This document shows positions 29,266-38,478 of a stretch of 64,000 nucleotides of DNA, piece by piece. The notes beneath the pieces are model-generated. The model saw only the letters and a list, made by a program, of their open reading frames with translations. It did no database searches and was not told the DNA's origin. This DNA is from a virus. The translations under genes and the position numbers were made by a program. The stretch's first letter is position 1, and each line of letters begins with the position of its first letter. Location: IMG/VR virus record IMGVR_UViG_3300044946_000048, positions 24,620 to 88,619 of that record. One strand, 5' to 3'.

Positions 29266-29637
29266 GTGGAATTAAACGAATATCAACGAGCGGTACTGAA
29301 GACAGCGGTTTATCCTGGCATGGGCATCAAAGAGGGATTCGAGTACACTCTCTTCGGCATGTTGGGAGAAGGTGGAGAACTCGCTAATAAATATAAGAAG
29401 ATTCTCCGCAATCGGGAGCAGTACGCAGCCCACCGAGCACTATTAATGGATGAGTTAGGTGACGTACTCTGGTACGCACTTGCAGTTGCTTCCGAACTAG
29501 GATATACTCTAGAGGAAGTCGCCGCTTTCAATCTCGCCAAACTTGCCGCAAGACAAGCCACGGGAACGCTCAAGCAGCACGGAGAATATAGCTTACACGA
29601 AGTGTCTGAATGTAAGCCTGGAGTTTGTGTAAAATAG
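29266..29637 (+). CDS. mazG: MazG-type nucleotide pyrophosphohydrolase
   Basis: 123 residues, GTG start after AGGAGA. GMLGEGGELANKYKK (the ExxE helix) and LMDELGDVLWYALAVASELG (the ExxD helix) are the MazG metal-binding motifs. Probably hydrolyses non-canonical or alarmone nucleotides to support phage growth. Confidence 0.9.
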   Translation: MELNEYQRAVLKTAVYPGMGIKEGFEYTLFGMLGEGGELANKYKKILRNREQYAAHRALLMDELGDVLWYALAVASELGYTLEEVAAFNLAKLAARQATGTLKQHGEYSLHEVSECKPGVCVK

Positions 29638-29649
29638 GATTGGGGTTGT

Positions 29650-29868
29650 ATGCAGCGCAAGTTGAAAGAAATAATAGAGTGTGCATTATGCAAAGAACAT
29701 ATCAGATTAGCCTTCTGCTTGCGTTTCTTTGAGCATCTATTCGAGCATCACAAGTTTGACAATCACGTGGAAGTCGGAACGCATGTTCTGAATCATGTGC
29801 TTACGGAGAAGCAAAAGAATGCGTCAGGAATACCTATACCTAGACTTCGAAACTCGATCAGAGGCTGA
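29650..29868 (+). CDS. Small C2H2-like zinc protein
   Basis: 72 residues. CALCKEHIRLAFCLRFFEHL followed by FEHH: CxxC-x12-His spacing like a zinc finger. Its end overlaps the polymerase start by 50 bases. Confidence 0.55.
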   Translation: MQRKLKEIIECALCKEHIRLAFCLRFFEHLFEHHKFDNHVEVGTHVLNHVLTEKQKNASGIPIPRLRNSIRG

Positions 29869-32056
29869 CTTACCAGAAGTCGGATTGCATAATTATTTCT
29901 TGCATCCGTCAGCTAAAGTTTTGATGCTCGCCTGGGCGTTCGACGATGAGGAGCCAGAACTGTGGTTCCCTAGTACGTCTATGCCCGAACGTCTGCTAAA
30001 CGGACTCCGCAATTCAAATATAAAGAAGGTCGCGTTTAATAGCGCGTTCGAACGTAATTGTCTTGATATCTTGTGTGGTATCAAGATACCTGCCTCAGAA
30101 TTTGAAGACCCACAAGCCAGTGCTCGATATCTAAGTCTGCCTGCTCACTTAAGTGAGGTGGGCGAGGCTCTCGGGCTCCCGTTAGAATTAACAAAAGACA
30201 AACAGGGTAAAGAATTGATGAAAATCTTTTCTTTCCCTCATACCCGCACCAAGAAAGACGGCGGAGGAACGTATTTCTACGAGCCTGCTGACCTACCTGA
30301 AGAATTCAAAGCCTACGGAGAATACTGCAAGCAGGATGTGCGCACAGAGCGTGAAGTTGTGCGCCGTCTCACTGCGTTCAAAGTGTTCCCATTACCTGAG
30401 CGAGAGCGAGCTATTTGGTTGTTTGACCAGAAGGTAAACGATAGAGGCATTCCCGTAGATAGGAAGTTTGTCGAAAACCTATTTAGGATATCGGACAAAA
30501 ACAAGGGTGAAAAGAAAGAAGAGCAGAATGCAGCCACGGGATTGGAGAACGCAAACTCTACAGACCAGTTGCTACCGTGGGTTCGTGAGCGAGGATATCC
30601 ACTGAATAATCTCCGCAAGCAAAATATTGAGCTAGTTCTAAAAGACCCGGAAGTCAAATTAACACAGGAGTGCCGTGATGTTCTCGAAGCAAGAATGGAA
30701 GCAGGATCAATTTCTTACAAGAAGCTATCAGCTATTCTTAGGAACCTTTCTCCTGATGACCGCTTGCGTAACCAATTCATCTATATGGGTAGCAGTCGAT
30801 GCGGAAGGTGGTCTGGGGATGCTGTTCAATTACACAATTTTGCGCGTCCAGACGGTACTTTTGAAGATTTGGATAATGTTATCAAGGCTCGCAACTTCGT
30901 TTATCTCAATGATTACGAGAGCCTGACAAAGATATTCTATAATGAAAAGAAGAAGCGCAATTACAGTCCGCTAGAGATTTCGAGGAACATCATACGCACG
31001 GTGTTCGTTGCGCCCCCAGGCAAAAGGTATAACGTATGTGACCTGAACGCGATAGAAACGAGAGTAGGCGCATGGGTTGCAGAATGTCCTGCATTGCTCC
31101 AGGTCTTCCTGGATGGTAAGGACCCTTACGTAGAATTCGCCACGAAGATGACAGGCATTCTCTATGACGTAATCAAAGCGAATCTGAAATCTCCGGACCC
31201 GGCAGTACGTGCTGCGGCAAAGAGGATGCGTCAGATTGCAAAGCCTGCCGTGCTCGGAGCCATCTATCGCTTGAGTGCTGGCGGTTGGGGATTCGATAAG
31301 AATCGAGACAGGATTAAGACGGGCATGTGGGGCTATGCCGAGAACATGGGCATTGACATGACCTTGGAGCAGTGCACGGACGTTGTAAAAGTCTTCCGTG
31401 AATCCTATCCGGAGATATGTGCTCCACCTAGCAAGGAATTCCCTGACCGTCCAGTTGGAATTTGGTTCCGGTTGGAAGAGGCTGTCTTTGATGTACTCAA
31501 GGGCGGCAAACGGATGAAGAGATTCATCGGCCCGAACGGCTGCATCAAAATCGACAAACTTACACGTACAGAGCCGAACCTACCGATTCTGCGTATTCAG
31601 CTTCCATCCGGAAGATACTTGCACTACATGGATGCAGGCATCCAGAACACGGCAAAGCCGTGGATGGTTAACAAGAAAGACGAGTACGGACAGTACGTCA
31701 AAGACGAGCACGGTGAGAACGTGATGGAGCAGGCGCACGGTCCTAGCTTCACGTACTTTGGAAAGGATCAGCACACAGGCATATGGACACTTATCGTAAG
31801 CCACGGGGGCAAAATATTCGAAAACATCGTGCAGGGCATCGCACGAGACGTGCTAGCGGACAAGCTGTTAGAATTCGAGTCCATTGGCCTGGAAGTAGTT
31901 GGACACGTTCACGACGAAGGGATTACGCTAAGCGACGACGATCCCTTTGCTCCAGGGTTGCTGGAGATGAAAGCAACCATGGATAGACCAGTAACCTGGG
32001 CATTGACTTTACCCTTGGGTAGTGACGGTTTTGAGGATACGTTCTATCACAAGTAG
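29819..32056 (+). CDS. Family A DNA polymerase with 3'-5' exonuclease
   Basis: 745 residues from ATG 29819 (GGAG upstream). Exo domain: YLDFETRSEADLPEVGLHNY at 5-24, NSAFERNCLD, and EYCKQDVRTEREV. Palm/fingers: RCGRWSGDAVQLHNFARPDG (motif A-side lead-in), YNVCDLNAIETRVGAW (motif A), RQIAKPAVLGAIYRLS (motif B helix), and VVGHVHDEG (motif C, HDE). It is the phage replicative polymerase. Confidence 0.93.
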   Translation: MRQEYLYLDFETRSEADLPEVGLHNYFLHPSAKVLMLAWAFDDEEPELWFPSTSMPERLLNGLRNSNIKKVAFNSAFERNCLDILCGIKIPASEFEDPQASARYLSLPAHLSEVGEALGLPLELTKDKQGKELMKIFSFPHTRTKKDGGGTYFYEPADLPEEFKAYGEYCKQDVRTEREVVRRLTAFKVFPLPERERAIWLFDQKVNDRGIPVDRKFVENLFRISDKNKGEKKEEQNAATGLENANSTDQLLPWVRERGYPLNNLRKQNIELVLKDPEVKLTQECRDVLEARMEAGSISYKKLSAILRNLSPDDRLRNQFIYMGSSRCGRWSGDAVQLHNFARPDGTFEDLDNVIKARNFVYLNDYESLTKIFYNEKKKRNYSPLEISRNIIRTVFVAPPGKRYNVCDLNAIETRVGAWVAECPALLQVFLDGKDPYVEFATKMTGILYDVIKANLKSPDPAVRAAAKRMRQIAKPAVLGAIYRLSAGGWGFDKNRDRIKTGMWGYAENMGIDMTLEQCTDVVKVFRESYPEICAPPSKEFPDRPVGIWFRLEEAVFDVLKGGKRMKRFIGPNGCIKIDKLTRTEPNLPILRIQLPSGRYLHYMDAGIQNTAKPWMVNKKDEYGQYVKDEHGENVMEQAHGPSFTYFGKDQHTGIWTLIVSHGGKIFENIVQGIARDVLADKLLEFESIGLEVVGHVHDEGITLSDDDPFAPGLLEMKATMDRPVTWALTLPLGSDGFEDTFYHK

Positions 32057-32073
32057 TAAAAAGGAGAAACAAA

Positions 32074-32340
32074 ATGAGTAAGCTCGTTGAAAGAGAAGTA
32101 AACGAAGCTACTTTTGAACTTATTCGAGAGGCTTACGATAAGTTTAAAGAAGCTTTGTTATTAACAGAACGCTGGTACGCAGGAAAAGATATGTCTGACG
32201 ATGTTGTTAATCGGGAGGAATATCTTCAGTACTGGATGGAAGACATAAAGACTAGATGGTTGGATCGGCTTCAAAATACGCTAGCCAACCAAGGAAGTTT
32301 TTTGCCTTTTAAAATCGCTCCGGGAAGACGTAGAAATTAA
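32074..32340 (+). CDS. Small helical hypothetical protein
   Basis: 88 residues, AAGGAG before ATG; charged helices throughout. Unknown. Confidence 0.6.
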   Translation: MSKLVEREVNEATFELIREAYDKFKEALLLTERWYAGKDMSDDVVNREEYLQYWMEDIKTRWLDRLQNTLANQGSFLPFKIAPGRRRN

Positions 32341-32350
32341 TACCAGCGGA

Positions 32351-32377
32351 GGGGCGGCGAAAGTCGCCCCTTAAAAT
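32351..32377 (+). terminator. Rho-independent terminator
   Basis: GGGGCGGC-GAAA-GTCGCCCC: 8-bp GC stem with a GAAA tetraloop followed by TTAAAAT. It separates the polymerase operon from the next promoter. Confidence 0.7.
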
Positions 32378-32382
32378 AAGAC

Positions 32383-32410
32383 TTGACAATGGTTTCAGGT
32401 ATGATAAAAT
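32383..32410 (+). promoter_or_regulatory. Sigma-70-type promoter
   Basis: TTGACA (32383-32388), 16-base spacer, TAAAAT (32405-32410), preceded by AAAATAAGAC. Directly downstream of a terminator and upstream of the gene at 32427. Confidence 0.75.
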
Positions 32411-32426
32411 CTAATTGGGGGATACA

Positions 32427-33593
32427 ATGAGTAAAAAGTTTGTTCCGATGTACGACCTTTCGTCTTTGACGGAAGAACAGAAGCAAAACTATGTGTTAGC
32501 ACTGAATGAGCACCTGGGCTTACCGCCGGAATTAAGGCTCGTGCGACTAATCTGGGACGACGATGGAAGTACGTCCCGTAAGCAAGTTGCATATGTGTTG
32601 AAAGGGGGTACCGATATCATTCGAGACAATCGGAATATTAATACTGTGAGCCTGACAAACGTAGTAGTTAACGGCGCAATCGTTTTCACTGCCGCTGGTA
32701 AAGACGGCAATGGGCGGCATGAATATGCGGTAGGTGCAAAATCAATTGATGGGCTCGTAGGCAAGGCACTCGATGATAGTATTATGACGGCGCAGACCAG
32801 AGCGACACGTAGAATGACGTTGCAGTTCGTCGGCGGAGGCGTGTTGGATGAGAGCGAAGTCAACCAGGCTACCACGAATCTGAATAGCCAGTCTACGCCG
32901 TTAGCAGAACTAGCCTTGGCCGCACCGCAACCAGTGGTAAAGGTGAACGATGCGCCAGGCGAAGATGTTACAGCCGCAGTCGAAATCGACAAGGCTGCTG
33001 TAGCGGCGAAAGAACAGATTGAATTCGAAGCGCAGCAAAAGAAGCGCCGTGACGAAGCCATCGCGTCCCTGAACGCAAAACCAGCGGTAGAGCCGACAAC
33101 GGAACCAAAGAAGCGTAGAACACGTGGCCCGAACAAACCGAAGCCAGCACTTACACCGAGCGATTTAGCAAATCAATTAGTGCTGACGATTCCACCTGCT
33201 GAACCCGTCGTAATGAGTCCCTCAGCAGCCGTGGCTCTAGGAACTGCACTACTGGAAAATGCCAAGCCCGATCCAACACAAGCAAATCCTGCTGTGCTAG
33301 CGCAAGTCATTCCTGCTAAAGGATTGACAACAGAGCAAGTTAAGCCTTACAGACAGCGTCTCTTCCGCTTGAACAATGACCACTTCGAACAGAACGGTTT
33401 GATCCAGAAGGAAGGGCTCGGACGTTCTGAGCAGTTGAGGATGCTCGCAAGCATGATGTTCCCGGGCGTGGCCAATTTTAATGAAATGACGGTCGAGCAG
33501 TGGGAGAAGTACCTCGGCAACCTTGAAGACCGCGTCAAGAAAGACGGCGCAGCCGAAACCGTGAAGTACATCCAAGAGTCTATAGGAATATGA
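32427..33593 (+). CDS. Possible recombination/DNA-binding protein
   Basis: 388 residues from ATG 32427 (GGGGG upstream). The N-terminal domain (1-150) includes KSIDGLVGKALDDSIMTAQT then RATRRMTLQFVGGGVLDE; an AxTRATRR segment with a following LDE is seen in phage single-strand annealing or recombination-associated proteins, a recognition by eye only. The centre is a long Ala/Pro/Lys linker with RRTRGPNKPKP; the C-terminal domain is a separate folded unit. Confidence 0.5.
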   Translation: MSKKFVPMYDLSSLTEEQKQNYVLALNEHLGLPPELRLVRLIWDDDGSTSRKQVAYVLKGGTDIIRDNRNINTVSLTNVVVNGAIVFTAAGKDGNGRHEYAVGAKSIDGLVGKALDDSIMTAQTRATRRMTLQFVGGGVLDESEVNQATTNLNSQSTPLAELALAAPQPVVKVNDAPGEDVTAAVEIDKAAVAAKEQIEFEAQQKKRRDEAIASLNAKPAVEPTTEPKKRRTRGPNKPKPALTPSDLANQLVLTIPPAEPVVMSPSAAVALGTALLENAKPDPTQANPAVLAQVIPAKGLTTEQVKPYRQRLFRLNNDHFEQNGLIQKEGLGRSEQLRMLASMMFPGVANFNEMTVEQWEKYLGNLEDRVKKDGAAETVKYIQESIGI

Positions 33594-33811
33594 AACACTA
33601 TTCCTGGGACGAGGGTTTGGGGAAGACAGAAGTCTTCCCTGAACAAATGCGATATAACGCGGAGCACCAGATTCTGACCGTTATCTACACGGATGGTAGC
33701 TGCGTTCAGTATTCCGGTGTTCCGTCTACCGCGTCGTTTCTGGTTCCGAACAACCCTAGGCGCAATCGGGATTTCCTGCAACTTCGAAGTCAATACACTG
33801 TGGTGGGATGA
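33590..33811 (+). CDS. KTSC-like small protein
   Basis: 73 residues. MRYNAEHQILTVIYTDGSCV then QYSGVP resembles the KTSC domain (a short beta domain found with lysyl-tRNA synthetases and alone in phages). Overlaps both neighbours (ATGA). Confidence 0.55.
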   Translation: MKHYSWDEGLGKTEVFPEQMRYNAEHQILTVIYTDGSCVQYSGVPSTASFLVPNNPRRNRDFLQLRSQYTVVG

Positions 33812-35415
33812 TGGACTTAGACGTAAAACTGAACGAACAGCAGAAGGCTATCACAGAAGCGGTCGAGGGTGTCTACGTCGTAATCGCAGGTCCCGGTTCA
33901 GGGAAGACGAAGACACTGCTAGAACGTCATATCAGAATGCTAATGGCTGGCATCCAGCAGAAGGATATTCTAAACTTGACGTTTACGAGCGCAGCGGCGG
34001 CTGAGATGGTCAAGCGCGTGGGACTGATTCGGGCAGAGTCAGTCTTTAGAACCTTCCATAGCTTTGCATTGGAATTAATCAAGCGAGAGCGGGAATTTCT
34101 TCCGTTCAAGCTTAATGACCTTGTGATCCCCGTGAAAGGAGAAGACTATCAGTTGTTGTTCGACCTTACGAGGGAGTATGAATTCGAAGATTTCAGATTG
34201 CTGAAAGAAAAGCTGTCTGAATGGAAGCGTAGTAATATAGAGCCTGAGCAGGCTATCAAGCGATTCGAATCCGTAGAAGGGGAATCACTTAGGCTGGCAC
34301 AGGCATATCAAGAATACGAACAGCGGAGTCGCGAGCAGGGATGGTTAGACTTTGATTCCTTGATGCGAGAAGCTGTGAAACTGATGGAGACAAACGACGA
34401 TGTTAGAAAACGAAACCAAAAGAAATACATCGCAGTTGACGAATGCCAGGATACAGACATTACTCAATTCAGATTCTTGCAAGCCTTGTTTGCCGGAAAC
34501 ATCCTGGCTGTCGGAGACGAGAACCAGCTTATCTACGAGTGGCGGTCTGCCCAACCTGGAAATCTCTCGAACTTTAGCCGATCATTTCTGGGTGCGAAGA
34601 CCCTCTACCTGGGAAAGAATTACCGCAGCACGGGTGCACTTGTACGCTTTCTTAAAGAAATTCTACCAGTGGATAACGGGATCGCATCGTATATGGTCAC
34701 AGACAACCCCGAAGGCACCTCTCCTACCATTACCCGTTATACCGATCCGGACACCGAAGCCAGGAGGGTTCTCACCAAGGCAATCGTTGACGCGGATAAC
34801 TCCGTTATCATTGCCAGAACCAACAGACAACTCTTCAACGTTCAACGAATCGCAGCGAGCCGAGGAATAAAATACAAAAACCTAGGCAAGAAAGATTTCT
34901 GGGATCAGAACGAAGTGAAGTCTTTGATAGCGCACGCAAAAGAACATATTCATGAGCCAAACGCGGCTACGACATTAACTGGCCTAGCTACATCCTTGCA
35001 TTACCGTTATCGTAACTCTGGAGACTTTGATTCTGACCCTATCGAGAATTTGAATCGTGTGGTTCAGTTGGCGCAGACGAAGGGCGGCTCGGTTGCGGAA
35101 TTCTTAACGTATTTGAACAAGCTCACGCTCGCCAGGAAATCTCGCAAGGAAAAAGACCTCACGCTCGCCACGGTGCATCAGGCGAAGGGACAGGAGTGGA
35201 AGAACGTATTTGTTATCGGCGCAAAGGAAGGCATGATGCCGCATGCGGAAGGCGACGTAGCAGAAGAGAAGCGTATATTCTATGTTGCATGCAGCCGGGC
35301 AGCAGAGAAGCTAGAAATAAGCTGGAGTGGACCGAGAAGCAGGTTCATCCCAGAAAAGTATGAAGCCGTATTGGAGAGAGGGGATGCCACACCTTTATGT
35401 CAACAGCAAGGGTAA
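33808..35415 (+). CDS. UvrD/Rep-type SF1 helicase
   Basis: 535 residues. Walker A VIAGPGSGKTKTL (about 25-37), FTSAAAAEMVKR (motif Ia), KYIAVDECQDTDITQF (Walker B, DECQ), AVGDENQLIYEWRSA (motif III), TVHQAKGQEWKNVFV (motif V) and YVACSRAAEKL (motif VI). 3'-5' DNA helicase for replication or repair. Overlaps the nuclease gene that follows; the pair resembles a split AddA/AddB- or RecB-like unit. Confidence 0.92.
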   Translation: MMDLDVKLNEQQKAITEAVEGVYVVIAGPGSGKTKTLLERHIRMLMAGIQQKDILNLTFTSAAAAEMVKRVGLIRAESVFRTFHSFALELIKREREFLPFKLNDLVIPVKGEDYQLLFDLTREYEFEDFRLLKEKLSEWKRSNIEPEQAIKRFESVEGESLRLAQAYQEYEQRSREQGWLDFDSLMREAVKLMETNDDVRKRNQKKYIAVDECQDTDITQFRFLQALFAGNILAVGDENQLIYEWRSAQPGNLSNFSRSFLGAKTLYLGKNYRSTGALVRFLKEILPVDNGIASYMVTDNPEGTSPTITRYTDPDTEARRVLTKAIVDADNSVIIARTNRQLFNVQRIAASRGIKYKNLGKKDFWDQNEVKSLIAHAKEHIHEPNAATTLTGLATSLHYRYRNSGDFDSDPIENLNRVVQLAQTKGGSVAEFLTYLNKLTLARKSRKEKDLTLATVHQAKGQEWKNVFVIGAKEGMMPHAEGDVAEEKRIFYVACSRAAEKLEISWSGPRSRFIPEKYEAVLERGDATPLCQQQG

Positions 35416-36577
35416 ACCGTGGGTCAAGCACAGCTACTCAGCAGGAAATGATTTCGATCAGAGTCCGTATAAATACTATCTCCGTCGAATACTCGGATGG
35501 CGTGAGGCAGACAATAAGGCTCGATTTGCATTCGGCAAAGCACTTGAGGAGTCTGTTCAGTTTCATCATGAGCACAACGGACAGGGAGCAGTGCAAGATT
35601 TCGTGTCTAGGTGGGAGCCGTGGAAAACTGCGTCTCTTAGCTACACGGCTGTAGAAAAGGATTGGGCTACCTGTTTACAAATGGGTAAGGATATGATAAG
35701 GTTGTATCAAGCCATACAGCCGACGCTTCCAATACCTTTGGGCGGGAGCGCGATATTTCAAAGAGAGTACATGAAAGAGGTATTTCCAAATGACCCGAGC
35801 TATGGCGGAATTAAAGATGCAGGCAAACTCGATATTGTTTGCTTTGTTGATCCTGCTCATCCTAGTCTTCCGAAGGTTGAGTGGAAGCCTGAATACGGCC
35901 TGGTGCGTCCTCTTATCGTGGATATCAAAACTTCGGCAATCGAATTTCCCGAGCAGCCCGGGATGGCAGCTTATGATGCGCAACTACGAAGATACTCATG
36001 GGTTTCGGGAATTCGAGATGTCTCCCTTTTATGGTTTAAAAAATCAGGATTGGGTTTCAAAAGAGGCTACGACGTTACCTTTATCGAACCCGCAGGCAGT
36101 TATGCTAGCGGTGAGCAAGCCGTCGTCGCTCAAGTCGATGGAGAGAATATCTGGGTATTCAAGTCCGAATTTATGCTATCCGAAATGGACAGGGCGCATG
36201 GCAAAAATGACAGCGGCGGAGTGGATCAGACAAAGGCAGGAAAAGAACGAGGGCAAGCCTTTCTTCATCAGCACGGGACAGCCGTGGCGATGGCGTCAGT
36301 AACAAGACAGAAGATACAGTTCAATGCAGGGCTCGTGACAAAGGCGTCCGCAGACGATGCGGGGCGACAAGCAGCCCGGCAGATTGTGGGGATTGTAAAT
36401 GCCTGGAAGACAGGTGAGTGGCCGAACACTTTCGGCATTCGTTATCCCAAAGATGATCGTAATGATGCTTATTTCAGGGCGTTCGTTCAGGGCGATGAGG
36501 ATTACCGTAAGCAAAACTTCACAAAAGCGGACGAGGAGTCATTTGACGACTTGTTCAGAGACGAGACAGAGCAATGA
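35384..36577 (+). CDS. PD-(D/E)XK nuclease, RecB/Cas4-like
   Basis: 397 residues from ATG 35384 (GAGAGGGG upstream), inside the helicase end. SPYKYYLRRILGW, FAFGKALEESVQFHH (conserved His), DAGKLDIVCFV and PLIVDIKTSA (D...DxK catalytic pair near residue 180), then a Tyr/Gln-containing motif AAYDAQLRRYSW. This is the PDDEXK_1 arrangement. Probably acts with the adjoining helicase in recombination. Confidence 0.85.
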   Translation: MPHLYVNSKGKPWVKHSYSAGNDFDQSPYKYYLRRILGWREADNKARFAFGKALEESVQFHHEHNGQGAVQDFVSRWEPWKTASLSYTAVEKDWATCLQMGKDMIRLYQAIQPTLPIPLGGSAIFQREYMKEVFPNDPSYGGIKDAGKLDIVCFVDPAHPSLPKVEWKPEYGLVRPLIVDIKTSAIEFPEQPGMAAYDAQLRRYSWVSGIRDVSLLWFKKSGLGFKRGYDVTFIEPAGSYASGEQAVVAQVDGENIWVFKSEFMLSEMDRAHGKNDSGGVDQTKAGKERGQAFLHQHGTAVAMASVTRQKIQFNAGLVTKASADDAGRQAARQIVGIVNAWKTGEWPNTFGIRYPKDDRNDAYFRAFVQGDEDYRKQNFTKADEESFDDLFRDETEQ

Positions 36578-36846
36578 AAATGAATGTATTTGTACCCACC
36601 TCAAGAGGCGGGAAATTCGGAACAGATCAACTCTATAGTTCCGTCACGGGGCAACAGATCAGCGGTCCTGAGAGTCCTGAGGATGAAATTATAACTGCGG
36701 TAGACGAGAGTAAGATGTCTCCGCAGAAGGTTCTGGCGCAACGGTTTCTCACATTCTTAGGAAACCATCGATTGAATATGAGGACGTTGAAAGAACTTCC
36801 GCCAGGAGAACAAGCAAGGCTTAAAAAAGAATTCTTAGGAGCGTAG
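36574..36846 (+). CDS. Small hypothetical protein
   Basis: 90 residues; ATGA overlap. Helical C-terminal half. Unknown. Confidence 0.6.
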   Translation: MKMNVFVPTSRGGKFGTDQLYSSVTGQQISGPESPEDEIITAVDESKMSPQKVLAQRFLTFLGNHRLNMRTLKELPPGEQARLKKEFLGA

Positions 36847-37248
36847 TTGAGCACACGGGATACACTTTCCAGGTTGCGAGGCTCACTCGACGGCAGTGAC
36901 AATTTTGTAAGTGGCGGACACGGCGTCATAAAGACTGCCGGAGCTACACGTCATGCTGAGAGAATGAGAAAGGTCCCCGTGTGGGCGTTGAGCGATGAGG
37001 AGATTAAGAAACTGGTCAAGCGATGCTATCCAGGACCGGGGCAGAGAGCGCAGGCTGCTCGGATGGTTGTCATTGTTTGCAGGTACTACAGGCTCGGGGA
37101 TACCGCAGGAAAGATCGCCGGGGACTTGCAGATGACGCTAAAGGCCGTCGAGATGGTGCTGAGGAGAATCAATCGAACTGCTAGTCGCCCAGAGAAGCCA
37201 AGGGGCAGGCCGGAGAAAAATAGCGAGGGTATACAGGCATCTATGTAA
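36847..37248 (+). CDS. Helix-turn-helix-like protein, TTG start
   Basis: 133 residues; starts directly after the previous stop. Around 85-110, LGDTAGKIAGDLQMTLKAVE then MVLRRI looks like a sigma-region-4-type helix-turn-helix. Basic C-terminus. Its last codons also carry the GCGAGGGTATA motif (37217-37245). Possible transcription regulator. Confidence 0.5.
   Translation: MSTRDTLSRLRGSLDGSDNFVSGGHGVIKTAGATRHAERMRKVPVWALSDEEIKKLVKRCYPGPGQRAQAARMVVIVCRYYRLGDTAGKIAGDLQMTLKAVEMVLRRINRTASRPEKPRGRPEKNSEGIQASM
37217..37245 (+). promoter_or_regulatory. GCGAGGGTATA motif inside gene end
   Basis: AAAATAGCGAGGGTATACAG then GCATCTATG. Same block as at 13273. It lies in the last codons of the HTH gene, about 75 bases before the next gene. 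Confidence 0.5.
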
Positions 37249-37319
37249 GCAGATACATATCGGGTTTCAGGCACAGCCATCAATCCCATTAAGCTATGTT
37301 GTTGATTTCAGAGGGGATG

Positions 37320-37862
37320 ATGGCTACAGTTAAAGTTTTGGTACACAAGTGCCTCCAGAAGATCGAAGGTTATATCCCGCCGGGCACTAGATGCGGATGC
37401 CGAAAGTGGATATCAGTTCCGAAGGCAGCGGTAATGGTCGAAGAGGGCGACGCGGCTTATGTCATTACAGAAATGCGAATCAGTGAGGTAGACGAGCCTT
37501 GTCATTTGTGTGGCAATATAGACGGGTTCAAGAAGTATTGCGGCGCGTGCCTCTCCATGGGGACCATTAAGGTCAGAAAGCTGTTCACAGTGCAAGGCGA
37601 AAACATTTATCTCACGTCAGCTAAGAAGACTCCTAGGACACCGACAATCGAACGAACGCATATCGAGCGTGCTTTCGGAAAGCAAGCAGACGTAGATCGA
37701 ATCGAATACTACGGGAGTTTAGGAATCTTGCTGTTAGGCGAATTCGGCGCAGAAATAAGGGACGGTAAGACAGGAGAGATTGTCAAACCTGGCAAACCAG
37801 AGCCCGAGAACGACGCCAGTACTGGCACGGGCAGAGATTACGACTACGGGAGAAGCGTGTAA
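37320..37862 (+). CDS. Zinc-site hypothetical protein
   Basis: 180 residues; GAGGGG abuts an ATGATG pair. CGCRKWISV, PCHLCGNIDGF, YCGACLSMG give three cysteine clusters, likely zinc. Disordered Gly/Pro-rich tail. Unknown. Confidence 0.6.
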   Translation: MATVKVLVHKCLQKIEGYIPPGTRCGCRKWISVPKAAVMVEEGDAAYVITEMRISEVDEPCHLCGNIDGFKKYCGACLSMGTIKVRKLFTVQGENIYLTSAKKTPRTPTIERTHIERAFGKQADVDRIEYYGSLGILLLGEFGAEIRDGKTGEIVKPGKPEPENDASTGTGRDYDYGRSV

Positions 37863-38176
37863 TGGATAAAGCACAGTATCTACTAATGAAACTCGCTGAG
37901 GAGTGTGCGGAAGTCGCACAGCGGGCCATCAAGCAGATGCAATTCGGCAAGCTGGAAGTTCAGCCGGGCCAGCCGCTAACAAATGGTGAGCGTTTGATGC
38001 AGGAAGTTAACGATCTAGGCGTCATACTCGAACTTCTAATCGAAGCAAAAGAAATGCCGGACTACAACGAAAGGGAACTGGAATGGGACAAGCTAAGAGA
38101 AACAAAGATCGCAAAAATGCAGAAATACTTGCAGCTATCAGCGGACTTGGGACGAATCAGGGGATTTCAGATTTAA
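37862..38176 (+). CDS. MazG-superfamily pyrophosphohydrolase
   Basis: 104 residues. LMKLAEECAEVAQRAIKQMQ (ExxE) and RLMQEVNDLGVILELLIEA (ExxD) match the all-alpha NTP-pyrophosphatase fold. The second such enzyme in the window. Confidence 0.75.
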   Translation: MDKAQYLLMKLAEECAEVAQRAIKQMQFGKLEVQPGQPLTNGERLMQEVNDLGVILELLIEAKEMPDYNERELEWDKLRETKIAKMQKYLQLSADLGRIRGFQI

Positions 38177-38478
38177 CTCCAGTCCAACAAGCTGTGGTTC
38201 GTGCGCTAACTCAGGTTGCGAAGCGCACTGTTTCCGGACGAATTGGCTTGAAGATGATTAAGTGCCCAGCTTGTAATACTCGGCACCGAGAGCCTCGTTG
38301 TGAACAGAGAGTTGTAGTACCAGCATTTCCGTCCAGGCATCCTAAGAAGGTTCGATTCAATCCGCACCTGAAGCACGGGAAGGTCGGACGGGCTCAAGCA
38401 ATAATCGAACGAAACCGAATCGCGAATCGAGTGGCACGTCTTGCTAAGAAAGCGGCGGCGAAAGAAGTGGCACAATGA
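38083..38478 (+). CDS. Small basic protein with Cys motif
   Basis: 131 residues; starts inside the upstream gene (94-base overlap), beginning MGQAKRNKDRKNAE. KCPACNTRH ... CEQR may bind zinc; the C-terminus is Arg/Lys/Ala-rich. Likely nucleic-acid binding. Confidence 0.5.
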   Translation: MGQAKRNKDRKNAEILAAISGLGTNQGISDLTPVQQAVVRALTQVAKRTVSGRIGLKMIKCPACNTRHREPRCEQRVVVPAFPSRHPKKVRFNPHLKHGKVGRAQAIIERNRIANRVARLAKKAAAKEVAQ

